DNA of 64,000 bases from positions 806,001-870,000 of the forward strand of contig JAQJVK010000074.1 in the NCBI GenBank assembly GCA_035578135.1. The letters run 5' to 3'. Shown one piece after another: positions 45,709-58,171 of this stretch. The notes below the pieces were generated by a model. The model was not told the DNA's origin. It worked only from the letters and a program-made list of their open reading frames with translations, and ran no database searches. Source of the DNA: Flexamia atlantica (Eukaryota; Arthropoda; Insecta; Hemiptera; Cicadellidae). The position numbers and the translations under genes were made by a program. Position 1 is the stretch's first letter. Each line of letters opens with the position of its first letter.

Positions 45709-48530
45709 GAGATGCTTAATGCGTTGATTACACAGATAATTGTATAGCTGTTTCATATAAAATTGTATTATGAGGTAAATACAGGAATCGGATGCAGGAT
45801 TATCTTATGTTTCTTCTTCTATTTACCTACGTTTGAAAATAAAATTATTATGAGGAAATGCGTTAGCTTAGCGAAAGTTTAGAATAAATTCAAATTTACG
45901 TCAAAGTATAATATAGTCTTCTACTATAAATTTGTTCGATCATAATTATTTTTTGGTTTGGACGGCTCGCTGTTATTTTTGTTAATTTGGAGTTGTAATT
46001 TTTTATTGGGAAATATTTTAAGCTGTATTACCTATTCAGACCAAGGGTCAAGCGAATGTAATATTAGCAGCACTGAGCGCCATTTGAAATAGCAAATACC
46101 GCAAAAACAGGCCGTTTCCAATTAAATATAGATTTCTTGAAACTTGCTAAACGACTGAGTATGTAATATAGTATTGGATGGAGCGAAGAATTACGTTTCA
46201 TTGTCGTAACAGCTGATCGTCTATTACTCTTTAGACTTTGAGCAGGTGAATTCATTACTGTCCAATTTATAGAAAGAAATGGGCTACCGTTTGATGTTTG
46301 TCGTGCTACACATGGTGCGCACGTCGAACGTACTAAACTTAAGCAAAATAAACGTGAAATATTTCTCTGTTCATTAGTACTTTCATATGAAATTACTATT
46401 TACATTTTGTTTGTAATGAAGATTTCAAATTTTCTCTTTCAATCTGAAGTGCCCTGTAGATTTATGGTTAATTTAGAATAATATCTTAAATGAAATAAAC
46501 TCCAAATGTCAAAATGTTGCAGCATTACTTATGCTTCAAACCAAGAGTGCAATGCAAATTTACTGTGCACTGAACGGAAAATTTACTGGCCGTTATCGGC
46601 AAATAGTGACTTTTCTGCCAAAAAGCTACAAAAATACACCTGATTCATTATAGGATGATGTAAATATATTAATGAATTAAAAGTAGTAAAGCTAAAAAGT
46701 CATCGTATAAGTTATAACTCATTGATGATTGTTTTTCCTAAATAAAATTGTTTTTAATACTCACGGACTAAGGGTGTTAAATAGGAAAGCAATCTTAACT
46801 TAAGTCATGAAGGAGCGTAGCAGTTCCATTTACTTATATATGATAAACTTTATCTCTTGAGGCGCCTTGAACTATATCCCTCCCTAACGCTAATGTTAAA
46901 AGCTTCAAGGAATGTGTGAACTAGAACAAACACACCGAGTCATTCGTCTCATTTATTTTCTTACGACTCGTTCTATGAATGCGCAATAAATCCTGTTTTA
47001 AACTCTTTTAAATTCAAATAAACCTGTTTATTCCAAAATTCTCTTTTATACATCTGCGTCTTCATAGCCATAAAAGAACCTATTTAAAGACTGATAGGTA
47101 ATTATCTATTAAATGATATTTGTTTTATCTACTTATGACAATTTAGGATGAATATAAAAAAACATATATTTGGACCTATTTTTACGCATTGAGATCTACA
47201 CCTTCAATATTTAAATCAAAAACGTGATTCCTTATGAGTTGCTTAACAAAATGTTGTTAGAAACAATACTACAGATTGGATTAAAGTTAATAACTAGATA
47301 ATGCTCGATTCCGATGATTTAATGGAAATAGATGACCTCCATTGAATGTATAGCGTTCTCGTTTTGCGTTAATCTTAACAGAAACCTTAATGTTTTATTC
47401 AAACTCAAAATAGGTTAGTCATTAATAAAATAACATATATACTTTGAAGTATATTTCTGGTGTTTCACATATTGTATTAAGGCACAATATCGATTTCCTT
47501 GGATTTAATGGATAAATACATACACGTGAATACATGAGTAAACAATATTAAGTTTCGATATCCCAGGAGAAAATTTACAAAATGTAGATTTTCTTCTCAA
47601 AGCTCCAAAATATTTTTTGAAAAATTGCGGAGGTACAGATAGAACATAACGGTGGTTAATTATGGAGGGCGTATTTCATTATAGTTTGTTACCAATAATT
47701 AGCTTTTCTAATACCAGTGCCTTGCAGATCATTCAATCGGATGAGACATGCAATATATCTGCATTGCTGGTCTACTGACTATAATGACTACCCTATCTAC
47801 CGGTGCTAAGTACAGGTAACATATATCTTGTGGGTTCCAAGCAATATACTTCAACCCGGTTCGCCTTAGTTACGCTATAATTTGCGATACAGAATTAATA
47901 AACATCATTTATTTTGCTGGTTTAATGAGACCAATATGGTTTTTGAACACTGTGAGGTTTAAATAAGGCAATAATCGGTAGTGTAATACTACATATGTCA
48001 TACCTATAAAATCTATCTGTATTCCCCCTAATATTAAAATTGTATATGTTGTTATAATTTTGGTGCTACCAAATGCTGGTTTTGTTTCAGCACCGATTAT
48101 TTTGTGCGACACAATGTTTTAAGTGTTTTTTTCATTGGTGTCTGTCAAGTTTGTTTCCGTGAATTACCGTAACTATTAATATATCAATGATTTACCAAAA
48201 GCGATACTTTGACTCATAATTAATTGATACTATAAAATAGAGTTATAGTAAACCCAACAGAGTTCTATAGGCACCCAAAACACTCCCATAGACTGGTGGT
48301 GGTTTTAGAGTATTTCAGTAATATCACTTAGCTTTGTTCATTCACCCGTGAAACGTTAGTGCTCCCTCCTTAATACAACATTCACATGATTATTCGAAAA
48401 AATTTAAAATTTTGTTTAAGGTTCAAAACCACATCAAGATTTTTCCTTTAGTTAATGTTAAGCTATTGAGTGATCTTTCCTAAGACCACTCGATCCAATT
48501 CAGTAAAGTTTACAAGCTCTATTGATTTAA
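45709..48530. other. AT-rich non-coding stretch
   Basis: No supported gene or element in 2.8 kb; the open frames at 46064-46255 and 47909-48112 show no domain or splice context. Confidence 0.5.
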
Positions 48531-48592
48531 AAGAAACAAAATTAGAGTATAATTATAATAGAAAAGAGTAGTTAAAATAATACTTTTTAATT
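48531..48592. repeat. Direct repeat, left copy (pairs with 50497-50570)
   Basis: This starts ATTGATTTAAAAGAAACAAA, continues through AGAGTATAATTATAATAGAA and ends ATACTTTTTAATT. The second copy about 1.97 kb downstream differs by a three-base insertion and a couple of substitutions. Confidence 0.85.
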
Positions 48593-48787
48593 TGTTTGAA
48601 ATCGGATTTCCAAGTTGGTCAGAAGTACATTGTTATCCACGGCTGGGATGACTACGCGTCGTGAACTTATATTTGGGTCTGCCGGTTTTCCCAGTCAAAG
48701 CTCTGCTTTCCTCACTGTCTGCGATCTTTAAACCAGACCCGCCTAATATGAGACAGTAAACAATTAAGTTTAGAAGTATTGATACTA

Positions 48788-48788
48788 A

Positions 48789-48836
<48 letters not shown>
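48788..48836. repeat. ATT trinucleotide microsatellite
   Basis: About 16 uninterrupted ATT units. Confidence 0.95.
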
Positions 48837-50239
48837 CAGTATTACATAGCCACTATTACAGTATGATTTAGAGGTTGACTCAGGTATTATTCAGCTCTAT
48901 TCTGTTTCCTTTAATTTTGTATCGTGTTACAAAAATTATTGCCAATTTGCTTTTAATGGTTAGATCGCTTGTTTCGCAACTCATGCGTAACCATCTTGTG
49001 AAAAAATGCAATTTTTTGGGTCTTTTTTTATTAAATATGGTAGGTTGCATTAGTTTTATGTTGAAAACAAGAAAAATAACACCTTAATAGAAATAAGTTA
49101 AACTAATTACTGACATGGATTTCTCCTTTCGAGTAAAAATTTTTGATGAATTCATCCTAATGGAAGCATTCATTATCTGCTTAGACTTGTATTTTTAATC
49201 ATAGCTTTGGTTTTGTAACTCCATTTTTAATATACGGATCTGCAAATAGATATAGACTTAGTTAACTCCAACAATCAGTATTTTTTACTAAAATATTTGA
49301 TAAATTACTATAGAAACTGTCTTGCAAAGGTTAACTTTATAACGATTTTAAGGATGACTATAAAAATCCTAATTTAACCTAAATTAAAATTTTTGAATTT
49401 TGTAGCCTATTTACCTTGTTTAATAGTTGTCAGAAAAATAGCACAAAACATTCATCATACGTTCCAAAAGAGTTTAACGAAATTCATTTGTTGGGATTTA
49501 AATAAGCTGAATTAGAATGATGTATTACCGGCGAAGAGCGGGAAGCAAAAGAGGCAAAGAAAAGACAAATTTTACAACTTACTATTAGGCTCCCCCTACT
49601 CCCAAGGCGGAACAATATCATACAACAGAACCTCAGGGGAAACTTTAACAGACTGGAATACATTACATTGAGACATACGTCAGGGGAATGACGCTTTTAC
49701 GATGTTTAGCCTAAGAACTACATTTTTTCTTAGAAAAGTGTTTGTTTTGGAGTCATATAACTCAGTTAAAAATTAAATAATGTAGATTTGCCAAAAACTC
49801 TCACAATAATCCAAAGTTGTTAAGAATTCTGCATTATTGATCACTTACAACCATAGTATGCCTTGGGTACTTAATTATTCCTTAATATTTAAATTTATCT
49901 TTGGTGAGAAAAAGTTTTGGTAATTCGAAATATACAGGGTTTTCAGGAACAAATAGTGACCCAATTTTTGGGTTTCCAATAAAATTTAATTGGCTTGTGT
50001 ATTTTATACTGCGGAGATCATTTTTGCTAAATTTAATTTTTTTTTCTTTCCAGCATCTAAAGATAGCGGACAAATAAAAAAATTTAAGTTTCATTGTTGA
50101 CCTTTTTACAACATAATACAGTTTTGGCCTGATGTTTCTATCCTGTTAATAGTTTTAAGAAAATTTACATTACTGGTACAAATACATACTTATAAAACAA
50201 GTAACCGAGGAAAGTCCTAATAACTTGTAGGATAACCGA
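48837..50239. other. AT-rich stretch with possible dispersed repeat fragment
   Basis: The part at about 49930-50090 carries ATACAGGGTTTTCAGGAAC and an AT-rich body that looks like the end of a common dispersed element. A minus-strand 70-codon frame there is probably part of it. A weak splice-like pair lies at about 49580-49650 on the minus strand. No gene is called. Confidence 0.35.
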
Positions 50240-50390
50240 CCTAACATAACCGCCGCAGCGCGCTGTATAAGGCTTGCCGTACATGTGGCGACCGGATGTG
50301 GCCGCTAGCGAAGGCGACGCGTTCAACTCAATCCTCGCCGATATCGCTGGCTTCTGGGAGGCAGAACATAAAGACCGCTCATCATAATTA
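50240..50390 (+). other. GC-rich patch with a 34-codon coding-like frame
   Basis: The frame from ATG 50283 to TAA 50385-50387 is rich in GCN/GAN codons. Its peptide (start MWRPDVAASEGDAF, then ADIAGFWEAEHKDRSS) looks like genuine protein more than AT-background translation. The frame is open only a few codons further upstream, to a TAA just before GGC TTG. It may be the tail of a terminal exon or a transposon gene fragment. No splice acceptor is convincing. Confidence 0.25.
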
Positions 50391-50496
50391 TGACAAAATT
50401 GGACAGTAAGTCAACTAAAGTATGTTCTTTCCAATTTTGTGGTTATTTTTGGTATCCAGTGAACAAAATGTCTCAAAAAATAGTGGCCTCCGTATA

Positions 50497-50570
50497 ATTG
50501 ATTTAAAAGAAACAAAATTTTAGAGTATAATCATAATAGAAAAGAGTAGTTAAGATAATACTTTTTAATT
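50497..50570. repeat. Direct repeat, right copy (pairs with 48531-48592)
   Basis: The same order of words as the left copy with ACAAAATTTTAGAG in place of ACAAAATTAGAG. High similarity over about 65-74 bases while the intervening 1.9 kb is unrelated suggests an insertion or duplication boundary. Confidence 0.85.
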
Positions 50571-51549
50571 ACCAACTAGTTTACCTAACAATCTAGTTAT
50601 TCTAGTTTACCAAACAACAACAAAACAATTTGGCCGCCATTACTACCCTAGGCTGGATTTCTTTTTATGAGTCAAAGCTTATAACTGTTTATCCCACCAA
50701 ATTTCTCATATACTACATTTACGTAGGTAATGTTTTGTCAAAACGTTTTTCTTTTAATTATCATTCATCTTATGTGTGGCAAAGCGCATCCATTTCTACC
50801 CACCTTTCTCGTCTTTTTATGATAATATATTACTATACATATTTCATTTATTGTAACATTAAAATTTTATCATTACAAATATGGCACGTAAATAAAAGCG
50901 CAAAATTACTCGAGTACGTTCCGTAAGGAGAGTGCCTTGTCTTGCATTTTGTTTTTTAGATTAATATGTACAAATCAGATAAAAACGAAGTACTCTTACC
51001 TAATGCCAGATCAATTATAAAACTTGTCCATCTGAAATATATTATGAATTTGTCGTTATTTAAAGCCAACCAATGTAACATAATATTGGGTCTAATTTTA
51101 TTTCACTCGTATTAGAATAAATTATTGTTCGCTCAACATTAACTGTTACACGTACAAAACCTCGTGTGGATAGTATTGTGACAGGTGACATCTCTAGGGG
51201 CCAAAGACAAATCAAAGTCATTTTGTCTCTAATGGCGCGTTATGATTACAATACAGAATATCCAAACATATTTTGCAGCAAAAACTTGTACACTTATTCT
51301 ATAAACTAGATTGAATATTTAAAATTATAATAACTACTTTATAGATGCCATGCTCAGAAGTTGCTTGACGGGTTTTACAATAATTCTCTGTAAGCTGTTA
51401 TTCAATTCACTGGAGTAAAATTTTCCTGTAAGTTGCGACAATTGCGGCATATAACTAGGCGGGTAGAAGGTTCTGGGAAAGTAAAGGTCAGAGGCGAAAT
51501 ATATTTTTAAAGAATTTTGTGTCACCTTGTTAAGGCAAAATCATCACTT
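50571..51549. other. AT-rich non-coding stretch
   Basis: A minus-strand frame at 51334-51525 (containing LTGKFYSSELNNSLQ) is somewhat coding-like but sits directly beside the dispersed repeat and lacks a donor. Nothing else is supportable. Confidence 0.4.
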
Positions 51550-51945
51550 TCACATACGTCATGTGGAGGCCGAAATCAGCTTTGGATTGATTGTTTATTT
51601 GCTCGAATCAACGTGTGAACGCATAATATATTGTTTCGGAATTCAATCGATTTCAACGTCAGGCTATTGGCAATCATAGATTCCGTTGCTTAGCAGCCAT
51701 GAAAGGAAGTGATATCGTTCATGATTTCTACGTTTCGTTTTCAAGGTTGTGAAATTAATATTCCAATTTTAAATGTTGATAGTGAATATTTCATTGTGTA
51801 GTGTGGTGAAAAATAGTGCTCGCACTTCGGCTAGAGGTGTTCTACAGCCCTCGATCGTTTCAAATCCTTTATTTCGCTTCGAATTTGAAACACAATCTCG
51901 AGCCCACAAAAGGTCATTTTCACCCTAGTAGCAAAATATACTATT
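51550..51945 (+). repeat. Dispersed repeat family R3, copy 2
   Basis: This matches 43085-43495 (inverted) and 55115-55585 (direct). The best conserved part is 51795-51945, with GTGTGGTGAAAAATAGTG, GAATTTGAAACACAATCTCG and CCCTAGTAGC. Confidence 0.7.
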
Positions 51946-52040
51946 TATTTTCATTCTAGTGACCACGCGATACAAAGTAGCTTTTTTGCTATTTTACTGT
52001 CTGCTGACGAAATAATGCACTGATCATAGACAGCTGTTCC

Positions 52041-52378
52041 TAAATAGTATATTAAGTTACTTGTCCGGAAAGTACTGTTTTGCCGGACGAGCATGATAGT
52101 CCCGCGTGAGTCGGATGCGAGTGGGATTTTCATGCAAGTACGGTAAACGTACCGGCCGAATAATGTACAATACTTTTCATCATACTACTTAGGAAAACAT
52201 ATTTTTAAACATAACACATTCCTTGCATTAACCACTACGTTTCGCAATTCCTCAAACATAATCTACATTAAACAAAAACCATTTAATTTGTGCCAGTGAT
52301 ACCACTACATTCCTCTAAAAAGTAACCTGTAAACATGCAGTAAAAGTCAGTTTTCTGAAAATCAGCTGATTGTTTACA
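52041..52378 (+). repeat. Dispersed repeat, copy at 52 kb (pairs with 16155-16450)
   Basis: This aligns along its length with the 16-kb copy and contains a roughly 40-base extra segment near 52055-52095. It lies about 100 bases beyond the R3 copy 2, so the two families are adjacent here but not at 16 kb. Confidence 0.7.
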
Positions 52379-53388
52379 TCTGTTTTCTGTAATCGTAGTC
52401 CGGAAATAATTCGGAGTTGTTTTTATGGACTGGAATCGACAATAGGTTACTTTCGAGCCAAAAAATACTAACAGAAAACCGTTTCTGTGCCAGTTTGATG
52501 AAAAATACGGAGAAGAGAGAAATATTAGACTTTGATGGGTATCTAGAGTTCTGCCCTTGAATCTGACCTTTAACAAATTAGTGCTTTACACGCTAAGGTC
52601 TTTCCGGTGACTCCTAATATTAAAACAGGTTGTGAACTATAAGAGGAGTCTTGATCAAAATAATAACTCTAGAGTATTCAATTGTTGTATAAAAAGATTG
52701 TATATGTCTGTGGAATTGAATCCTTATTCGCAAATTCTCTGATGTTTTCGGCGAGAGAGCTAGAAAATAACCAATTTTTTTTTGTATTCTCATATATTTA
52801 TTTGCTCCTCTACACGTTTGGTAAAGTTTTGTAATTTTGATGCTATCACATTACTTTTGTATTAAAAAATCACTAACAGCCATGTGTAACGTTAAAGTAT
52901 AACTAGGCAGCCTGATTGCACATTTACACACGAATAGTGTCATTACTTTAATTATAGCTATTACGCATACGGATAAATTACATTGTTGCGATCTATCTAT
53001 GATCCGGGGTTGATTAAACAGCGTGTTCAACGTGTAATGTACTCCATCAGTTATTTGTTTTCTTAAATTGTTTTTAAGATACAATCGACATTCACTAACT
53101 CGAAAGTTGATAGGACTACGATTATTCTTCGAGTTTTATATTGTTGACTTAGGTATAATCATTGCGCAATGTATTTAATTTCATTCAACGTAGATTTGTA
53201 ATTAATAATTACACCGTGATGAACAACTACCAAGACTAAAACTTTTTCTTGACAATATTACTAAAAATAGTTTCAAGAATCGATGATTAGATATTTGAAA
53301 CCTACTATAAAACATAAACAGTGCTTATTGTACAAAATTTAATGAGTTTTGTAATCGATACTGTACACATTGTCCTAATCGCTTTCAG
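52379..53388. other. AT-rich non-coding stretch
   Basis: No supported feature; it would be 5' intron or upstream sequence of the candidate exon that follows. Confidence 0.45.
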
Positions 53389-53483
53389 TGGATATTTCTA
53401 CTGTTAATAATAAATTTGGTAGTCACACATTTTGTCTCACATGGGACTTAAACTGTTAATTTCGCTTCAGCTACTGGAACAAG
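53389..53483 (+). CDS. Candidate first coding exon with signal-peptide start
   Basis: A strong acceptor with a branch-like word (GTCCTAATCGCTTTCAG, AG at 53387-53388) precedes a short exon ending at the consensus donor CAAG|GTGAGT (last base 53483). Within it, ATG at 53441 in the context CACATGG opens a frame MGLKLLISLQLLEQ plus one base. That is a positively charged, leucine-rich stretch like the n- and h-regions of a secretory signal peptide. The first 52 bases would be 5' UTR, since the same frame has stops upstream of the ATG. A spliced 5' UTR followed by a short signal exon is common in insect secreted or membrane proteins. The next exon was not found with confidence, so this remains a candidate. 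Confidence 0.35.
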
Positions 53484-54559
53484 GTGAGTTAACATCGAAA
53501 CCGTGTTTCAACTAAATACAATGTCTGCTCATTGTACTAAATTGATATTTATCTCTAGGCTCCCTTATTCAGAATGTTTCATCCTATTTGATTTTATTTC
53601 AACTAATATTTTAACCTGATAATATAATTATATGTTTTACGGTAACAATGTATTCCAATCACTCTATCCGTAAGCCCAATAATAAAACAAGTATTTCTCT
53701 GAACTCCAACTTAAAATACAGTTTACAATATTTAAGTGAACATTTTTCCAAAATATATTTCTAGTGTATTCCCGAATAAGAGTAGACCAACGATACAACC
53801 ATCGGTCTACAATATATATTTGACAAATTTTACAAATCTACAAATTTTACCCGCATTATATCGCAGCTGTAATGACGTTGACAGCATTGTGTAGTATTGA
53901 GAGGTTTGTAGTTGATTAAGCAATAGGCTCAGGCAAATGTTGCAATACCCTCGTCGGTTTAACGTTTCATTTAAACATTATTACGTTTTACATATATTTT
54001 AAAATCAAAACATAAGTATATTATAAAAGCGAAATTACGATCAACGTCCAGGCTAAATTATTATAGCACAAAGAAGCTTGATATTTCGCATGTATATTCC
54101 TTAAAGGAATTTCTAAGAAGGAATTTTTCGAAATTCTCAAAGTTTCCGCCCTCTAAAGAGTAAACATTTTTGTTTATCTTAATGGTAAATAACTTGTTGT
54201 GACTATTATTTTTCAGTTATATGCTAATTTATGCAGTCAACAACTGTTCTTTAGTGTAAATGGCCGACGAATTGGGTTATTACACATAACGTATATTATA
54301 AAAAGCTTATTCTTCCTTCTGTGATCTTTATCTGTAAGTTTGACATAAAAACACCAGTTGATGTGCCAACGGTAGGGTATCATAGCTGATTATCTCATAC
54401 CCATATGTGTCGGAGAAATAGAAATAGTCTACATTCATGAAATACTACATCTTACACACCAAAATAAAATAAAACATTAAAATTATTTTCATTGTAATTT
54501 TGTACAAATAGTCTCCTAAAAAAATTGAGAAATTTACAGCAGATTTCTTTCTTGTCTCG
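53484..54559. other. AT-rich stretch, putative intron
   Basis: No exon or repeat could be supported. Confidence 0.4.
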
Positions 54560-54770
54560 CCTTTTTGACCAATAATGTCACATTGCTAGCCCACCAGACC
54601 GGAAGGGCGGGACATGTTGTGACAAAACTCCAATCCGCTGGTCGTTCCTCCCCTCGTCCTGTTCCGTCCGTCTGTCTGTCTGTCTGTCTCGAGCTATTAC
54701 GTTTGACACGCTCCATATCTGATAGTAATGAAATGTCATGTTTTGACTCCGGCGACATCTATTAGACCGG
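54560..54770. other. GC-rich patch with TCTG microsatellite
   Basis: An imperfect TCTG/GTCT run of about 24 bases lies at 54667-54690. Flanking sequence is pyrimidine-rich (CGTTCCTCCCCTCGTCCTG). Plus and minus frames of 66-74 codons cross it; the minus one is an artefact of the repeat (RQTDRQTD). The plus frame could be entered from an AG at about 54587-54588 in the phase left by the 53483 donor, but the peptide looks like translated UTR. Confidence 0.4.
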
Positions 54771-55114
54771 TCTAGAAGAAACAGATTAGCTTTTTCATTT
54801 CATGCAATGCTATTAGGATAGGTTGACTTTGAGCGAAATCATATTTGGGAAGTTATTATGTTAATAGAGGCTGTCATCTATTTGCAAGAGAATTAGAGGT
54901 ATGGTTTATTTCATGTAAACTAGAAATTAGTTTTCACTTATTGTATATGAACAAGGTGTATAATGTATCACAAAAGCTATGTCAATGGTTCAGTAGCGTT
55001 TGCCGTGCGTTCACGTTCAGTTTGCGCCCTAACTTGAGTGCAATTCACATGTTAATAATTTTCTCCAAGCCAATTAATTTCAACATTTGAATTAGCTGCA
55101 AATTTCTTTTTCAC
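54771..55114. other. AT-rich non-coding stretch
   Basis: No feature could be supported. Confidence 0.45.
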
Positions 55115-55585
55115 CACACTTCGTCATAATTACGTGTCTTCAAAGGTCATATGGCGGCTGAAACCAGCAATTTTCCACCAGGAACGAAAAATTTCGGCCA
55201 TGTTCATTGTGTGAACATCATATAATTTAATCAGGGATATAATTATAATCATGATTATGGACATATAATCATAATTATGGACATCATAATTATAATCACA
55301 TTTGCTTAATCATAGTTCTTTTAGTATCCATGACAAAGAAGTTAGTTGTACTATCACTCATAACCTTAAAGTTTTGTTTTCAAGTGTATTGAACAAATAA
55401 TTAGATTTTAAAATGTTATAAATGCGTGAATTTCATTGTGTAGTATGATGAAAAATAGCGTTCGCACCTCAGCCAAAAAGATTTTGCAGCTCTCAATCGC
55501 TTAAAATTCGAGACCGTCTCGAATTTGAAACACAATCTCGAAGCCTAAAAACCTCATTTTCGGCCCTAGTTGCGAAATTGTCTGT
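55115..55585 (+). repeat. Dispersed repeat family R3, copy 3
   Basis: This is the longest copy, with all landmarks of the family plus an extra set of short inverted words (ATAATTATAATCATGATTATGG) at about 55240-55310. It ends CCTCATTTTCGGCCCTAGTTGCG. Same orientation as copy 2. Confidence 0.7.
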
Positions 55586-58145
55586 TGGACCCTATAGGTT
55601 TTGAAAGTTGGACGTAGTTTACAAACTATTTTGCCAAAATTATTAGCTTCAGCAGCGACAATTCAATACTCCCTATCAATAAATACATTTGGGAAAAACT
55701 AGGGCCCAATGTTTGGTTTCTAATGTTTTTAATATTTTCAAATCAATAAATTCAAATATTTTTAAATAAGATAAGACCTTTCAATGACAGAATATAAGAA
55801 ACTTTAATAATTGGACTCTCATTGAAACAAGCCTTATACCTACAATATTAATAAAAACCACAGTCATTATTTACACGGTTTTTCAATTTTGAAATAACGT
55901 TCGTTTACTATTTATAAAGCTTTTTAATATTTGTTTTAATTTATAAAAAGCCGGTTAGGTAAAATATCCACTGTACCATAACATACAGCTATACCATTTG
56001 AACTCAGTTTGCTACTAATCGCATGGGAATAGTGGAACTAGTTGAAACTATGAAAATCTTCTTTTTTCACATCCAAATGATTAGAAAGAATCAGATAATA
56101 TTTTTTACACGACGTTTAGAGAACACCACTGTACGGCAGGCCAGCAACAACAGTGAACTAGATAAATGATTCACATCCGTTGCTTTCTTCCAGCCTGCCT
56201 TTGTTTGCCTTTATTTATTTCCATTCCTTTGTCAAGGTGTAGTATTTCCTTTAAGATAATTTGTTTTTATTTAGTTTTTTAGTTGACTTAATTTCATATT
56301 GGAAATTCATTTGCAATTTAGAGATTAGAGCCTAATAATACATTGATGACCTACGAAACAAACAATTACTTACTACAATTACTAAGCCTTGTACAAATTT
56401 TCCCATGAGTCAAAACATTAACAATCCACTGTAAACATTAGGTACAATTGACATGAACAGGGCCACTCGTCAAAAAACATTTTGTTACTCATATCTGCAA
56501 CGTGGACTAGCCACGAACTCTAATTGGCTCTCATTTCCACACTCTCTTAGCTTAGATTAATTAGGTTTTATTCTTCTTTGAATATACAACTTTCACCACA
56601 GCAAAACTGAAAGAAAACACAGAGTTAGAACTTGACTCATTTATGGAAAAACTATTTGTCCTCTCTCCCCGATACAACGAATTCGAAATTTCTCATCGAG
56701 AACTTAAATAATAGAACTTGAAAATGCGATGGGGACCCTACTACTATGGGTTGATTCAATATAAAGAGTATGGAATATTCAAAGAGAATTATAGACCTGA
56801 ACCATTTCAGACTTTTGAAAAACATTTCGCAGAACGTGTTATTTATTCCCTTTTACGCATTGACGGAACACATTTTTAAATGTTTGCGCTCCATCAACTC
56901 CAATGAACTATAGCCAATGTAAGAACCATCACAGTTTTCACTGGTGGTAAATCTAAAGCGCATTTCTCACTAACTACTACGGAATACTAGAAGTGTCCCT
57001 TTGTTTTATGCAAACGCTTACAAAGTCCTTCACTCTATAGTAATTTCCCTTGATGATGCTAACCGTTCACAAGCGTCGCTTACTTAAATTGGAAAAAAAA
57101 TTGAAGGAGAAAGTTTTTTTATTTACTCTAAACTGTGCATTTTTCTCAGTTACACCACTGATAAATTGGTTATCTTCTTAGTAAAATGTTCTACGTACAT
57201 TTCTGTACCACAATTTTAGGCTTTTAGTAATCGTCCTACGATGCCTTAAATGTATTTTTTTACTAGTTTATTGATCAAGCTCAAGCTCCGAAATAATAAA
57301 CAAGTTTATTTTTTGTTAAATATATTCACAATATGCTGGACTGTACCATTCTTTCATTTAAAGACTGTAGGCTTAAGCTAGAGAAAAACATGTTACGTAG
57401 TTTGAATTTATATTGGTCAGTTGAATCTAAACAATTACGCACTTAGCACACTGAGATTAAGGAATGAATTACAATTCATGGGATTGTTGCACCTTGACGA
57501 CCAAAATCTCAACTTCAATAAATTTGAAGAAAATCTGAAAAATTCAGACGCAAGAGTACCTTTTTATCAAACATATTTATGTTTTCTGAATAATGTTTTT
57601 TTTACAACTGGGAGGCCCAAAATCAAAACCCATCAATGTTCCATGCCCCAAAGCACTCTGCGGCTATGCCAAAAGTTCACTAACACATGGAAAATTCACT
57701 GATAAATGATTATATTGCTTGAGGTATTTTTCTATTTCTTATATTTAAACATTATATAGCTCAATACAGGTATAAATTTTCGTTTTCCTTGTAGTTAGAT
57801 ACAACTAGAAACTACTACTACATACTGCATTATTATGTACTATCAAGTGTAACGTAAAATATTATATGTACACAGAGAATTATTTAGAATTCTTTCTTCT
57901 TCACAACACGAATTATGAATAATTCCATACATGGTTCAGGAATGCAAAACAGTTTACTGTTTCAGACTATCTTTAGCTTTTACATTCACTAGTTTAACTG
58001 TACAACTTGCGATGAAAAAAAGGAGTATAAACTGAATAGAAATATAAATTGGTCATACTAATGTTAGGCTTATATTAATAATTTTATTAAATTAAAGTAA
58101 TTTAATTGATTATAATTAACTATCCCAAAAAACAATTTTATATGT
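55586..58145. other. AT-rich non-coding stretch
   Basis: The block at about 56120-56205 shares GATAAATGATTCACATCCGT with a similar word at about 62665-62690. The 93-codon frame at 57421-57702 (includes LRNELQFMGLLHLDDQN) has mild coding flavour but starts from TTG, lacks a donor and has no known domain; it is not called a gene. Confidence 0.4.
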
Positions 58146-58171
58146 CATGGAAATAAAGTTTTATTTCCATG
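58146..58171. repeat. Perfect hairpin, 12-bp arms
   Basis: CATGGAAATAAA (58146-58157) and its exact reverse complement (58160-58171) around a 2-base centre. Confidence 0.8.

Noticed and set aside
54534..54758. Minus-strand frame with RQTDRQTD
   Set aside because: Translation of the TCTG microsatellite.
57421..57702. 93-codon frame
   Set aside because: Starts at TTG, no splice donor, no domain; a frame of this length is expected by chance a few times in 64 kb of six-frame translation.
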